Assembly: GCF_011395035.1 (NCBI RefSeq)
Contig: NZ_CP024769.1
Coordinates: 581,965-645,964 of the forward strand
Length of the DNA stretch: 64,000 nucleotides
Source of the DNA: Pantoea cypripedii
GTDB lineage: Bacteria; Pseudomonadota; Gammaproteobacteria; Enterobacterales; Enterobacteriaceae
Reading direction: 5' to 3'
Shown in pieces: positions 46,002 through 55,671 of the stretch (its first letter is position 1; every line of letters starts with the position of its first letter). The notes beneath the pieces are model-generated. The model worked only from the letters and a program-made list of their open reading frames with translations. It was not told the DNA's origin and did no database searches. A program made the translations under genes and the position numbers.

Positions 46002-47258
46002 ATGGCGAACATCATTGGCGGCCTGGCCGTTTCTCATACCCCGACCATAGGTTTTGCTGTTGACCATGATAAACAGCATGAAGGTGCCTGGGAGCCGATT
46101 TTTGCCAGCTTCGCGCCGATGCAGCAGTGGCTGGAAGAGAAGAAACCCGATGCGCTGGTTTATATCTTTAACGACCACGTCACCTCGTTTTTCTTTGATC
46201 ATTACTCCGCCTTTTCGCTGGGTATCGATAACGAGTACCGGGTGGCTGACGAAGGTGGCGGCCCACGCGATTTGCCGCCGGTCAAAGGGGATGCTGCGCT
46301 ATCGCGTCATATTGGCACCAGCCTGATGAGCGACGAATTTGATATGTCGTTTTTTATGGATAAACCGCTGGATCATGGCCTGTTCTCCCCGCTCTCCGCG
46401 CTGCTGCCGTTTAAAGACGGCTGGCCGACCAAAGTGATCCCCTTACAGGTGGGCGTATTGCAGTTCCCGATCCCTTCAGCGCGCCGCTGCTACAAACTCG
46501 GCCAGGCATTGCGGCGTGCGATTGAAAGCTATCCCGAAGACATCAACGTGGCGATTGTCGCCACCGGCGGGCTTTCCCATCAGGTACACGGGGAGCGCTG
46601 TGGGTTTAATAACGTGGAATGGGATCAACAGTTTATGGATTTGCTGGTTAACGACCCTGAGCGTCTGACCGAGCTGACCATTGCGCAATACGCCGAACTG
46701 AGCGGCGTGGAGGGGACGGAAGAAATTATGTGGCTGGTGATGCGCGGTGCGCTGTCTGCCAATGTGGTGAAAAAACATCAGGGTTACTACCTGCCCTCCA
46801 TGACCGGTATCGCCACCCTGGTGCTGGAAAACCAGGCCGGAGCGGTTCCACTGGATAATATGCAACAACACCGCGAAAAGATGGCGCGCGAGCTGGCGGG
46901 CATTGAAAAGCTGCCGGGCAGCTATCCCTTCACCCAGCAGCGCAGTCTGGATAGCCTGCGGCTGAACCGTTTTCTGCATCAGTTAATTCAGCCGGGTCCA
47001 CGCGAACGTTTTCGTCACGATGCGGAAGCCATGTTCAATGCGGCGCAATTAAGCGCGCGCGAATGTGAAATGATTCGCCAGCGCGACTGGCGCAGCCTGA
47101 TTCAATACGGTGCCAGCTTTTTCCTGCTGGAAAAAATGGGCGCGGTAATCGGGGCTTCCAATCTGGATATTTACGCCGCAATGCGGGGTATCTCGCTGGA
47201 AGAATTTATGAAAACCCGTAACCAACAGGTGACCTATTCGGTGGCGGGAAAAGAATAA
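46002..47258 (+). CDS. galA: GalA, gallate dioxygenase
   Basis: A 418-residue extradiol dioxygenase that combines both halves found as separate subunits in protocatechuate 4,5-dioxygenase: an N-terminal LigB-type catalytic domain (residues 1-280; VSHTPT, FNDHVTSFFFDHYSAF, PLDHGLFSPLS, ATGGLSHQVHG) and a C-terminal LigA-type helical domain (about 320-410; LNRFLHQLIQPGPRERF). Iron ligands are His residues in the SHTPT and NDH motifs and a later acidic residue. It opens the ring of gallate to 4-oxalomesaconate. GGAGA precedes the ATG. A strong terminator follows the stop. Confidence 0.95.
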   Translation: MANIIGGLAVSHTPTIGFAVDHDKQHEGAWEPIFASFAPMQQWLEEKKPDALVYIFNDHVTSFFFDHYSAFSLGIDNEYRVADEGGGPRDLPPVKGDAALSRHIGTSLMSDEFDMSFFMDKPLDHGLFSPLSALLPFKDGWPTKVIPLQVGVLQFPIPSARRCYKLGQALRRAIESYPEDINVAIVATGGLSHQVHGERCGFNNVEWDQQFMDLLVNDPERLTELTIAQYAELSGVEGTEEIMWLVMRGALSANVVKKHQGYYLPSMTGIATLVLENQAGAVPLDNMQQHREKMARELAGIEKLPGSYPFTQQRSLDSLRLNRFLHQLIQPGPRERFRHDAEAMFNAAQLSARECEMIRQRDWRSLIQYGASFFLLEKMGAVIGASNLDIYAAMRGISLEEFMKTRNQQVTYSVAGKE

Positions 47259-47269
47259 CGTTTAACGCT

Positions 47270-47308
47270 GCGCGCAGAATTCACTTCGCTGCGCGCTTCT
47301 TATTTTTT
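47270..47308 (+). terminator. Rho-independent terminator after galA
   Basis: GCGCGCAG (47270-47277) pairs perfectly with CTGCGCGC (47289-47296) and is followed by TTCTTATTTTTT. It lies 12 bases after the galA stop and separates galA from the next transporter gene. Confidence 0.85.
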
Positions 47309-47351
47309 GCCAGCATTCGGGGAATGCTATTCAATCATTCACAGGTGAAGC

Positions 47352-48632
47352 ATGAAATTCGCGTGGTATTCCGACCTGACCAATAAAGAAAAAAGAACCT
47401 ACTGGGCTTGTCTCGGGGGATATACGCTGGACTCTCTCGATTCCACTATTTATTCCCTGGTGTTACCGGTTCTGCTGGGTATCCATTTTCTGACTCGTGC
47501 CGATGCAGGCTGGCTGGGTTCAGTATCGTTGATCGGCAGCGCACTGGGTGGCTGGGGCGCGGGGATTCTGGCTGACCGGATTGGCCGGGTGAAGGTCATG
47601 CAGCTTACGGTGCTATGGGTAGCGCTTTTTACTGCGGCAACCGCATTTTGCCATACCTTCTGGCAATTTTTCCTGCTGCGTTTTTGTCAGGGGCTGGGTT
47701 ATGGCGGTGAGGTCATCGTTGGCGCGGTGTTAATTACTGAAGTCATCCGGTCAGATTATCGTGGCCGCGTGGCCTCCTCAATTCAAAGTGGTTATGCGAT
47801 AGGTTATGCCATCTCGCTGGGTCTATTTCCGCTGGTGATGAATGCCTTCCCACCAGAACAAGCATGGCGCGTTTTCTTTTTGATCGGATTAATTCCGGCG
47901 GTGTTGATTTGGTTTATTCGTCGTCTGGTGCCAGAATCCGCCACCTTTTCCCACGCGCGGCAACCGCGTGAAAGAAAAAATATCGGAATTATATTCTCAC
48001 CCCCTTATCTTCGCACCACCATCACATCAACGATGCTGGCCAGTGGCATTTTTGGTGGCGCTTATATTGTGATCACCTGGTTACCCGCTTATTTGAAACT
48101 GAGTCTGGGATTACCGGTGACGCAGATGTCGGGTTACCTGTTTATTAATATTCTTGGTTCATTGATTGGCCCGTTTATTTATGGCCGATTGAGTGACCGT
48201 ATTGGTCGCTGGCGCGCGGTGATTCTGTTCCTGCTGCTGCAATCGGTCGTGATCAGCCTTTATATGTTTGCCCATCTCGATCTGGATATCACGCTGGTGC
48301 TGGGGCTGTTTTTAGGGGCTTTTCAGGGCGGTCTGGCCTCTGGTCTGACGCCAGCCTTCTCGGAACTCTACCCCACCGCCATCCGCGCCAGCGGTGCCGG
48401 TTTTTGCGCCAGCTTTGGACGCGGTTTTGGCTCGATGATGCCTGCGGCAGTCGGCCTGTTTTCGATGCATTATCCTCTGGGTTTAACCATGGGAGTGCTG
48501 GCGATCGTGTCTTATTGTATTGCGCTGCTGGCGGCCTTTATGTTGCCGGATGCCACCGGGGTTGACCTCGAAAGTATTTCTCCCACTGAGGTGATGCCGC
48601 AGCAAACCGTACCGGGCCGTGATATTCGTTAA
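47352..48632 (+). CDS. MFS transporter, organic/aromatic acid type
   Basis: A 426-residue, 12-span major facilitator protein. Span 1 has YTLDSLDSTIYSLVLPVLL, the 2-3 loop is GILADRIGRVKVM, span 4-5 contains GYGGEVIVGAVLITEVI, and the second half repeats the loop as GRLSDRIGRWR. These features fit the metabolite:H+ and aromatic acid:H+ symporter groups. It has its own start region after the galA terminator, and a terminator follows, so it is probably a single-gene unit. Its place next to galA hints at uptake or release of a related acid; the substrate is unknown. Confidence 0.85.
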   Translation: MKFAWYSDLTNKEKRTYWACLGGYTLDSLDSTIYSLVLPVLLGIHFLTRADAGWLGSVSLIGSALGGWGAGILADRIGRVKVMQLTVLWVALFTAATAFCHTFWQFFLLRFCQGLGYGGEVIVGAVLITEVIRSDYRGRVASSIQSGYAIGYAISLGLFPLVMNAFPPEQAWRVFFLIGLIPAVLIWFIRRLVPESATFSHARQPRERKNIGIIFSPPYLRTTITSTMLASGIFGGAYIVITWLPAYLKLSLGLPVTQMSGYLFINILGSLIGPFIYGRLSDRIGRWRAVILFLLLQSVVISLYMFAHLDLDITLVLGLFLGAFQGGLASGLTPAFSELYPTAIRASGAGFCASFGRGFGSMMPAAVGLFSMHYPLGLTMGVLAIVSYCIALLAAFMLPDATGVDLESISPTEVMPQQTVPGRDIR

Positions 48633-48728
48633 ACGTTATCGCTGCGCTTTGTCCACATTCCGGGTGCATATCCGTGGCAAAACCCTGTGGATAACCTTCG
48701 GCAGGCCATGCCCGGCGCAGCCGGATAA

Positions 48729-48767
48729 GTGCACGGTCAATAATTGACCGTGCACTGCCGATTTTTT
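48729..48767. terminator. Strong hairpin between convergent genes
   Basis: GTGCACGGTCAAT and ATTGACCGTGCAC form a nearly uninterrupted 13-base inverted repeat (48729-48741 and 48743-48755), followed after six bases by TTTTTT. It lies between the MFS gene and the facing cysteine-rich gene. The T-run favours the plus-strand gene; the stem could serve both. Confidence 0.75.
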
Positions 48768-48875
48768 CCTTAGCGCAGAAAGGCTTCGGTTAAGCGCGCC
48801 CAATACGCGTGAAATGGTGGTATAAAGCGACAAACTGGCAGGATATTTTCTCTGCCAGTTTGCGAACTTCTTTCC

Positions 48876-51002
48876 TCAACACCAGGGAAGGCAAATTCTT
48901 CTGCCGCCAACGCTTCCCACCTGGACATTAACTTGTGATGGGTTATTGAAAATCGAGTTATTCCCTCCCCACATTTGCCCTGGGTTACGTACGAATGATC
49001 CACTCCCACCCCATATCTGCCCGGGGTTGCGCAGAAATGAGTTACTTCCGCCCCAGACATTGTCGAGATTTTTCGCGATTAACCCGCCAAAGGAGCTGAG
49101 GGTGCGAGCCGTCCATCCATTCTTGCCCACAATATCGTTGCTATCACCAAAACAACCATCACCACCCACGCCCTGCGAAGCACATTTCACTAATTCTCGC
49201 GCCGTCAGTCGTGTTGCCATACAACCCGCTGCGGCTTGTGGAGCACCGCCAGAAGAAGCAAGGCATTGCACAGCAATCTGTTGCTCGGGATTGAGGTTCA
49301 TCCCCATATTTATCAGGTTAGCTCCGGCGCAGGCTGCCATACTGGTTGGATCGCCCTGACTTTCCGCCGCGCATTGCAGGGCTATCGTTTGTTCTTTACT
49401 GGCATTATTACCCAATAAAGCTGCACCCGCGCATCCGGCAAAGCTGAGGCTATCAGAGGTGCCAGAAGCACATTTGACAAGGGAAACCTGCTGTGGCGTA
49501 AGCTGTGAAAGTAATAATTTTCCGCTGGCACACTGCATAAAACTCTCCGTATCTCCCTTCGAGTTTACAGCGCAGTTAAGTGCGGTACGCTGTTCCGCAG
49601 AGAGTGAGGCAGTTAATTTATCTGCACCACATACGGCTGCGTTATTCATGGATGACGATTTGCTGAGACATTCGATGGCATCACGCTGATCCTGGCTTAA
49701 TTTATCGCCAAACAGCGTATTTCCAGCACAATTTATAAAGTCACCCGCAGCATCGTTTTTAGCACAATTCATCATCGCTAATTGCTGTGGACTCAGCTGA
49801 AGCTTAAGCAAATCATTTCCGGCACAGGCGATAAAATTATCCTGATTCCCCTGTGATGAAATGGCGCAATTGACGACCTGCCGTTGTTGGGGAGTGAACG
49901 TCACCTGGTCGGCAATACAATGGCTGGTCTCGGGTGCAGAGATGCATTTTAACGCCGCCATCTTTTCCGGGCTGGCATTATCACCCAGAATCATACGTCC
50001 GGCACAACCTGCAAAAAATGAGGCATCCCCACGTGCATCCTTAGTACAAGCAATAATTGCATCTTTATTTTTAAATTCGATATTATTGACTGAAACTCCC
50101 ATGCACTTGCCAAATGACTCGGGATTACCCCCAGAATTAATCGCACATTTTACTTCTGCATCCTGACCATCGGGTATTTTAATGCCCATAACCGGCGCCG
50201 CACAATTAGCGAAGTCGGGAGCGGAATTTTTATTGGCCGCACACTCGATCACTTTCTGCATATCCTGATTTAATACCACCTTTAAACCGGTACAGGCAGC
50301 AAAAACCGCGACATTAAGATTTGATTGTCTGGCGCAGTTAATGGCAAGCTGCCGGTCATTTAACCCTGAGGGAACAGGTACCGGGGACGGCAATACACCA
50401 GGAGAATCAATCATTGCCTGCTGCACAAAGTTACAAGGGATCGGGCCATTTGGTGTGCTGCAAATAGGATTTTTAGGATCACCACTATTAATTACCTGAA
50501 TTTGCTGTGTATTAGGTAAAGCAGTAATTGTGGGTTGATAACCAATCTGTTGTAAAGTGAGATACTGAGCAATCGCTGAACAGGGGCCGGGGCCAAGTGG
50601 TCCATTGCACACCCGTCCTACACCAGGCTGGAAGCCAATAACCTGAAGACCAAATGCAGGCACCTTGCTATCAAAATAGAGAAACATCTGCACCGCACTA
50701 CAAGACCCGGGTCCCAGAGGACCATTACAAATAGGACCCGCCGTAGGATCCGTATATAAAAATTGTACGGGAATCTGTGCAGCCTGCTGCTGGATCAGCA
50801 GAAATTGTTGGATAGCCGGACAACTACCGGGCCCCAATGGTCCATTACATATTGGTGATTGATTATTGCCAATGGTAACTGGAGCCGGAATAACATTTAA
50901 TACACCACCGGGTGATCCTGAAAATGGCTGCAATACATTATCTGCAAAGCACTGCATGGTTAGTAACAGTAACCCAGTGACCATCACCAATATATTTTTC
51001 AT
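48876..51002 (-). CDS. Secreted cysteine-rich protein built of three internal repeat families (unknown function)
   Basis: A 708-residue exported protein I cannot place in a family. It begins with a Sec signal (VMVTGLLLLTMQCFA). Residues about 50-200 hold four copies of a PICNGPLGPGSCxAIQ unit with one Cys pair each, the last degenerate. Residues about 215-600 hold roughly 13 copies of a 30-40 residue unit with two Cys, of the form CAxNxxGDxxSFxxCAGxxLL followed by LSPQQ. Residues about 646-692 hold three 14-residue WGGxNSFxRNPGQ units, and the protein ends RRICLPWC. Regular Cys pairs suggest disulfide-bonded modules outside the cytoplasm; surface or secreted adhesin-, inhibitor- or scaffold-like roles are guesses. 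A second small secreted Cys-rich gene lies just upstream on the same strand. Confidence 0.85.
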   Translation of the reverse strand: MKNILVMVTGLLLLTMQCFADNVLQPFSGSPGGVLNVIPAPVTIGNNQSPICNGPLGPGSCPAIQQFLLIQQQAAQIPVQFLYTDPTAGPICNGPLGPGSCSAVQMFLYFDSKVPAFGLQVIGFQPGVGRVCNGPLGPGPCSAIAQYLTLQQIGYQPTITALPNTQQIQVINSGDPKNPICSTPNGPIPCNFVQQAMIDSPGVLPSPVPVPSGLNDRQLAINCARQSNLNVAVFAACTGLKVVLNQDMQKVIECAANKNSAPDFANCAAPVMGIKIPDGQDAEVKCAINSGGNPESFGKCMGVSVNNIEFKNKDAIIACTKDARGDASFFAGCAGRMILGDNASPEKMAALKCISAPETSHCIADQVTFTPQQRQVVNCAISSQGNQDNFIACAGNDLLKLQLSPQQLAMMNCAKNDAAGDFINCAGNTLFGDKLSQDQRDAIECLSKSSSMNNAAVCGADKLTASLSAEQRTALNCAVNSKGDTESFMQCASGKLLLSQLTPQQVSLVKCASGTSDSLSFAGCAGAALLGNNASKEQTIALQCAAESQGDPTSMAACAGANLINMGMNLNPEQQIAVQCLASSGGAPQAAAGCMATRLTARELVKCASQGVGGDGCFGDSNDIVGKNGWTARTLSSFGGLIAKNLDNVWGGSNSFLRNPGQIWGGSGSFVRNPGQMWGGNNSIFNNPSQVNVQVGSVGGRRICLPWC

Positions 51003-51092
51003 AACCCTCTCCGATCTGGCAGATTATAAAATTGATATTTCGCTATTAGATAAGAGACGTCAATTTAAACATTGGCTAGCAAAAAAGAGGAC

Positions 51093-51392
51093 TTAGAGAT
51101 CATCATCACAATCGTTCATACAGGATTCCATACACTGTTTTTTGGCAATCGCGCATGCCGAGTCAGTATTTCCATTCCTGACACAGACATCTTCATTATC
51201 TTCGCAGTTTTTGAGACAAACACTTTGTTTGCAGGATGCCACGCGTAAATATTTTAAGTCCCCCATGATCATCTTCCCTGTTTTAGGGGTAAATACAGGG
51301 GATGATGGTTGAGAGTCAGTTACAGCGGAATGCACAAAGGGTGATAACGAACAGTAAAAAATCAGAAGCAGGAATTTCATTTTGTTGTTCAT
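51093..51392 (-). CDS. Small secreted cysteine-rich protein (unknown function)
   Basis: A 99-residue protein with a Sec signal (KFLLLIFYCSLSPFVHSA) and a mature part with eight cysteines in its second half (ASCKQSVCLKNCEDNEDVC, then CAIAKKQC, CMESCMNDC) and an acidic tail DDDL. The spacing C-x3-C resembles small helical hairpins held by disulfides. The start at 51392 follows TGGGG at about nine bases; an ATG four codons later would also give a signal peptide. It is 90 bases upstream of the large cysteine-rich repeat protein on the same strand, so the two may be co-transcribed and work together. I do not recognise a family. Confidence 0.7.
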   Translation of the reverse strand: MNNKMKFLLLIFYCSLSPFVHSAVTDSQPSSPVFTPKTGKMIMGDLKYLRVASCKQSVCLKNCEDNEDVCVRNGNTDSACAIAKKQCMESCMNDCDDDL

Positions 51393-51667
51393 AATATAAA
51401 ACCCCAGCAAGATGATTTAAATAGAGTAGTTTAGTTATGAAACTATTTTGGGGTTTTATTCAAATAACACGTTTAACCTAACATTCATTAATGTTTTGAA
51501 ATATTTTGCTATATTTATCTTTATTGGCAGTTGTAAACCTTGCAAAGGTTAATCACTTGTTTCCGGGAGCCACTCCTCTCCATGGCAGCTCCCCACAACC
51601 TTTCGCAATTTAGGATATAGTTACAAACGAAACGTTATAGATCATTAACTTCAGAGAAAAGACGAAC
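51393..51667. other. Divergent intergenic region between the Cys-rich genes and the PerM-like gene
   Basis: 275 bases, strongly AT-rich and without a gene I can support. It contains a GGGAGC/GCTCCC hairpin (51565-51593) in the probable leader of the permease gene, with no T-run. Both promoters should lie here. Confidence 0.4.
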
Positions 51668-52699
51668 ATGAGCTGGTTTACGCCGTGGCCGCAGTTAACG
51701 CGTGTAGTGATTTTACTTGCCTGTCTGACATTGATTCTGTTCGGGTTACACCTGTCTGCACACCTTATTAATCAGGTGCTGTTGGCGATGCTGCTGTCAA
51801 TTATGCTGGACCCGCTGGTGAGCTGGTTCGAGCATAAACGCGTCCCACGCATTCTCTCTTCCCTGATGATCATCACGGTATTGCTGGTGATCATCGTGGT
51901 GACCATTATCAAACTTACCGTGCTGACGCCAGATTTGATTCTGCTGAGCCGCCAGGCACCGTTGCTGTTGACGGCAAGATTGCAGGAAGTGACTCAGGCC
52001 CTCGATCATATCGGCATTGCGCTGGCACCCGATGAAATGCTGGCGTTTGTCGATGCCGGATCCATCGTTCGCTGGGTTACCGCCTTTCTTACGCAAATCC
52101 CCGGCGTGCTGTCATGGTGGGTGATGGTTTTCCTGATGCTACTGTTTATGCTGTACGAGTTGCCGCTGCTGAAAAATGCGTTGCACAAACGCGCGCACGG
52201 CGATTCCCCGGCATTGTATCGGGCGCTCCAGGAAGGAATCCAAAGCGTCATTGTCTATGCCAGGGTCAAGACATTGACGGGGATTTTTGGTGGCCTGATT
52301 GTCTGGGGCGGCGCGCAGTTGCTGGGATTAAAGTTTGCCTTTTTCTGGGGCGTATTGATGTTTGTCTTCAATTACGTACCGGTGCTGGGTTCCTTTATGG
52401 CAGCGATTCCGCCGGTGGTACAAAGCTATATCGCATTCGATCTGGAAATTGCCTTCGTCATCGCGGGATTTTTTGTGCTCTTAAACCTGACGCTGAGTTC
52501 CGTGCTGGAACCGCTGATGGTGGGAAAACGGCTGGATATGTCATTAACCAGCCAGCTGCTGGCCTTTTTGTTCTGGCAGGCGGTGCTGGGCATTACCGGT
52601 GCTATCCTGGCCATACCCCTCACCTACCTGATTAAAAAAGTCCTGCTGGCCAGTTTCCGGCAACAGCAGGACTCCGTATCAGCTGTCTCAGGTCAGTGA
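51668..52699 (+). CDS. AI-2E family transporter (PerM/TqsA-like)
   Basis: A 343-residue membrane protein of the AI-2E/PerM family: spans near the N-terminus (VVILLACLTLILFGLHL, VLLAMLLSIMLDPLVSWF), a soluble loop, then the family core with GIFGGLIVWGGAQLLGLKFAFFWGVLMF, NYVPVLGSFMAAIPPV and VLEPLMVGKRLDMS. Members include the TqsA exporter of autoinducer-2 and several Na+/H+ antiporters, so the substrate is open. Its end overlaps the end of the facing P-type ATPase gene by 12 bases. Confidence 0.88.
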   Translation: MSWFTPWPQLTRVVILLACLTLILFGLHLSAHLINQVLLAMLLSIMLDPLVSWFEHKRVPRILSSLMIITVLLVIIVVTIIKLTVLTPDLILLSRQAPLLLTARLQEVTQALDHIGIALAPDEMLAFVDAGSIVRWVTAFLTQIPGVLSWWVMVFLMLLFMLYELPLLKNALHKRAHGDSPALYRALQEGIQSVIVYARVKTLTGIFGGLIVWGGAQLLGLKFAFFWGVLMFVFNYVPVLGSFMAAIPPVVQSYIAFDLEIAFVIAGFFVLLNLTLSSVLEPLMVGKRLDMSLTSQLLAFLFWQAVLGITGAILAIPLTYLIKKVLLASFRQQQDSVSAVSGQ

Positions 52700-55417
52700 C
52701 TGGGTTTTCACCCTACGCCATGATCGCGTCAGACGTTTTTCGATCTCCACCACGATAAAGATGGCGATACTGACAATCAGCGAGATAAACCAGTAATTAA
52801 TCGGTAACGGACGGGTGCCGAACAACGTATTCATCAGCGGGATATAAATGATGATCGCCTGAAGCACGATCAGCACGACTGTCACCAGCCAGATGCCTTT
52901 GTTCTTCATCAGACCGCTGTCGAGGGAGAAGCCTTCCGAATTACGGCAGTTGATCATGTAAGCCCACTGCGCCGTCACCAGCATTTGCAGCAGCACCGTG
53001 CGGATAAATTCCGGACTATAGCCGCGCGGCTGTAGCCAGGCTTCGAGTACAAAGGCGCTGATGGAAATTAACAAGCCGACGAAAACCACGCGCCAGATGG
53101 CATAGCCATCCATCACATGCGCCTTCACATTACGCGGCGGGCGGCGCATCGCGTTGGCTTCTGCCGGTTCGAATGCCAGCCCAAATGACAGCGTGGCGGA
53201 AGTGGCCATGTTCATCCACAGAATCTGTACCGGCGTAAGCGGCAACAGATTCCCCATCAGGATGGCGATAATGATCAGCAAACCCTGCGCCAGGTTGGTC
53301 GGCATGATAAACAGGATAGTTTTCTTCAGGTTGTCATAAACCCGCCGCCCTTCTTTCACCGCTGCGGCAATGGTGGCGAAGTTGTCATCGGCCAGGATCA
53401 TATCCGCCGACTCTTTCGTCACCTCGGTGCCCTTGATCCCCATGGCGATACCGACGTTGGCTTGCTTCAGCGCCGGAGCATCGTTCACACCGTCACCGGT
53501 CATACCGACAATTTCGCCGCTGGATTCCAGCGCTTTGACCAGCCGTAATTTATGTTCCGGGCTGGTACGGGCAAAGATGTCATAGGTTTTCGCCGCCTGC
53601 GCCAGTTCAGCGTCGTTCATATGCTCCAGTTCATAGCCAGTGACGGCTGATTTGCTGTTGCCAATGCCGAGCATCTGGCCGATAGCCATCGCGGTTTCCT
53701 GATGGTCGCCGGTGATCATTTTGACGCGAATGCCTGCCTGCTGGCAGTCGTGAATAGCCGAGATGGCCTCTGGCCGTGGTGGGTCCATCATGCAACCCAG
53801 CCCCAGCAGTACCATGCCGTTGCTCAGTTCATCATGATCAAGCGAGGTGACTGGCTCTAACATCGGTTTCCACGCGGCGGCGACAGTACGTAACCCCTCA
53901 CTGGCGTAAGTAGTGATCGCCGCTTCCCAGTAGGCGAGGTCCAGCGGCTCCACCCCATTGGGTGTCTGTTGCTGGTGACACAGCTTCAGGAGTACGTCCG
54001 GTGCGCCGGTCAACACAATGTAGGCTTGCCCGTCTGCGACACAACTTACCGACATATATTTATACAGTGAATCAAACGGCAGCTTGCTAATGACCTCAAC
54101 CGATTTTTTCTCGGCAATGCCTTTTGCCGCCAGCACTTTCATCGCACCTTCGGTGGGGCCACCGACGATCACCCAGTGCCCACTGGCATCCTGTCGCAGC
54201 TGGCTTTCGTTACAGATATCAACCGCATGCAGAAATTGCTGGAACAACGGATCAGTTGCGGCATTCAGCCCACTGGCCCCTTCCTCTGCGACAATTTCGC
54301 CTTTCGGTTCATAGCTGTTGCCGTTGACGCGCCATTTGCTTTTTGCCAGCACCACCGCTTTGACCGTCATTTCATTCATGGTCAGGGTGCCGGTTTTGTC
54401 GGAGCAAATCACCGACATCGCCCCCAGCGTCTCAACGGTAGGTAATTTTCGGATAATCGCCTGGACCCGCGCCATCGACTGCACGCCAAGTGACAGGATG
54501 ATCGAGATAATGGCCGGTAAACCTTCCGGCACCGCCGCCACCGCCAGGCTGATGACCGACAGCGCCAGCTCCGGGAACGGAATGTCACGCAGGATGTAGC
54601 CGAAAATAAACAGCGCGACCATCATCAGCAGAATGATGAAAAATATCGCTTTGCCGAGTTTATCAATCTGGACCAGCAGCGGGGTTTTCACCTCTTTCAC
54701 TGAACTGATCATCTCGTTGATATGCCCCAGCTCGGTGTCGCCTCCGCTGGCAACCACCACGCCCGCAGCGGTGCCGGAACTCACCGTTGTGCCTGAAAAC
54801 GCGAGGTTAAGGCGATCGCCCAATGATTTTTCACCGGACAACACATCAACATTTTTAGACACAACGGTAGATTCGCCGGTAAGAATCGCCTCCTCCACCC
54901 GCAGGTTATGCACGTCAAACAAACGCAAATCTGCCGGGATTTTATCGCCAGGGCGCAGCATCACCACATCACCCGGCACAATATCCTGAGTAGGTACCGT
55001 GATTTGTTTGCCGTCGCGCACCAGGATGGCTTCGCTGGCTAACATATTCTGGATACTTTTCAGCGATTTTTCGGCATTACTTTCCTGAATAAAGCCAATT
55101 AACGCATTGATCACTGCCACGCCGATAATGACAAAGGTATCCACCCAATGCCCCATCACCGCCGTGATAAGCGCGGCGGCAAACAGGATGTAAATCAATA
55201 CATCTTTGAAATGTGCAATAAATTTCAGCAGCGCTGACTTCTCTGGTTTTTGTGGTAGCGCATTGGGGCCATATTTCCCCAGGCGCTCAGTGGCGGCGCT
55301 GGAAGATAAACCAGACGGCGAACTTGCTAAGTTTTGGAAAGTTTCCTCTGTAGTACACTGATACCAGGGCTGCTTGGATAAAACAGCACCCTTATCCTGA
55401 CCTTGAACATTTTCCAT
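52688..55417 (-). CDS. P2-type cation-transporting ATPase (PMR1/SERCA-like)
   Basis: A 909-residue P-type ATPase of the P2 group. In order: N-terminal cation ATPase domain, actuator TGES (180-183), span 4 motif PEGLPA (297-302) typical of Ca2+/Mn2+ pumps, phosphorylation site DKTGTLT with Asp340, the nucleotide-binding domain, hinge TGDGVNDAPALK and six C-terminal spans (span 6 NMATSA). It may export Ca2+, Mn2+ or Na+, but the ion is not decided by these motifs. The 12-base tail-to-tail overlap with the PerM-like gene means that their mRNA ends are complementary. It is probably monocistronic. Confidence 0.92.
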   Translation of the reverse strand: MENVQGQDKGAVLSKQPWYQCTTEETFQNLASSPSGLSSSAATERLGKYGPNALPQKPEKSALLKFIAHFKDVLIYILFAAALITAVMGHWVDTFVIIGVAVINALIGFIQESNAEKSLKSIQNMLASEAILVRDGKQITVPTQDIVPGDVVMLRPGDKIPADLRLFDVHNLRVEEAILTGESTVVSKNVDVLSGEKSLGDRLNLAFSGTTVSSGTAAGVVVASGGDTELGHINEMISSVKEVKTPLLVQIDKLGKAIFFIILLMMVALFIFGYILRDIPFPELALSVISLAVAAVPEGLPAIISIILSLGVQSMARVQAIIRKLPTVETLGAMSVICSDKTGTLTMNEMTVKAVVLAKSKWRVNGNSYEPKGEIVAEEGASGLNAATDPLFQQFLHAVDICNESQLRQDASGHWVIVGGPTEGAMKVLAAKGIAEKKSVEVISKLPFDSLYKYMSVSCVADGQAYIVLTGAPDVLLKLCHQQQTPNGVEPLDLAYWEAAITTYASEGLRTVAAAWKPMLEPVTSLDHDELSNGMVLLGLGCMMDPPRPEAISAIHDCQQAGIRVKMITGDHQETAMAIGQMLGIGNSKSAVTGYELEHMNDAELAQAAKTYDIFARTSPEHKLRLVKALESSGEIVGMTGDGVNDAPALKQANVGIAMGIKGTEVTKESADMILADDNFATIAAAVKEGRRVYDNLKKTILFIMPTNLAQGLLIIIAILMGNLLPLTPVQILWMNMATSATLSFGLAFEPAEANAMRRPPRNVKAHVMDGYAIWRVVFVGLLISISAFVLEAWLQPRGYSPEFIRTVLLQMLVTAQWAYMINCRNSEGFSLDSGLMKNKGIWLVTVVLIVLQAIIIYIPLMNTLFGTRPLPINYWFISLIVSIAIFIVVEIEKRLTRSWRRVKTQSLT

Positions 55418-55671
55418 ATGGACCCCTAGCTATTAAGCTATTGTTAAAATGAGTTTTTCAACAAAACACACACAAACTGAGGTAATTAGATTTTTAAGAC
55501 ACTGAACGACATCTTCGCCTGAAAAAAAATAATCCGGCTAATGATTTGAATGAGATAAATTAAATCTAATCTATATTATGAGAATGGCAATGTTAGCTTG
55601 CCTGTGCGTCCGGACTCTGGCTGTACGCGTCTCTTGTCAGCCTCCACGGCAGAGAGGAAAGGAAAATAATA

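Noticed and set aside
48636..49060. Short minus-strand frames beyond the end of the large Cys-rich gene
   Set aside because: They run through the terminator hairpin and show no coding character.
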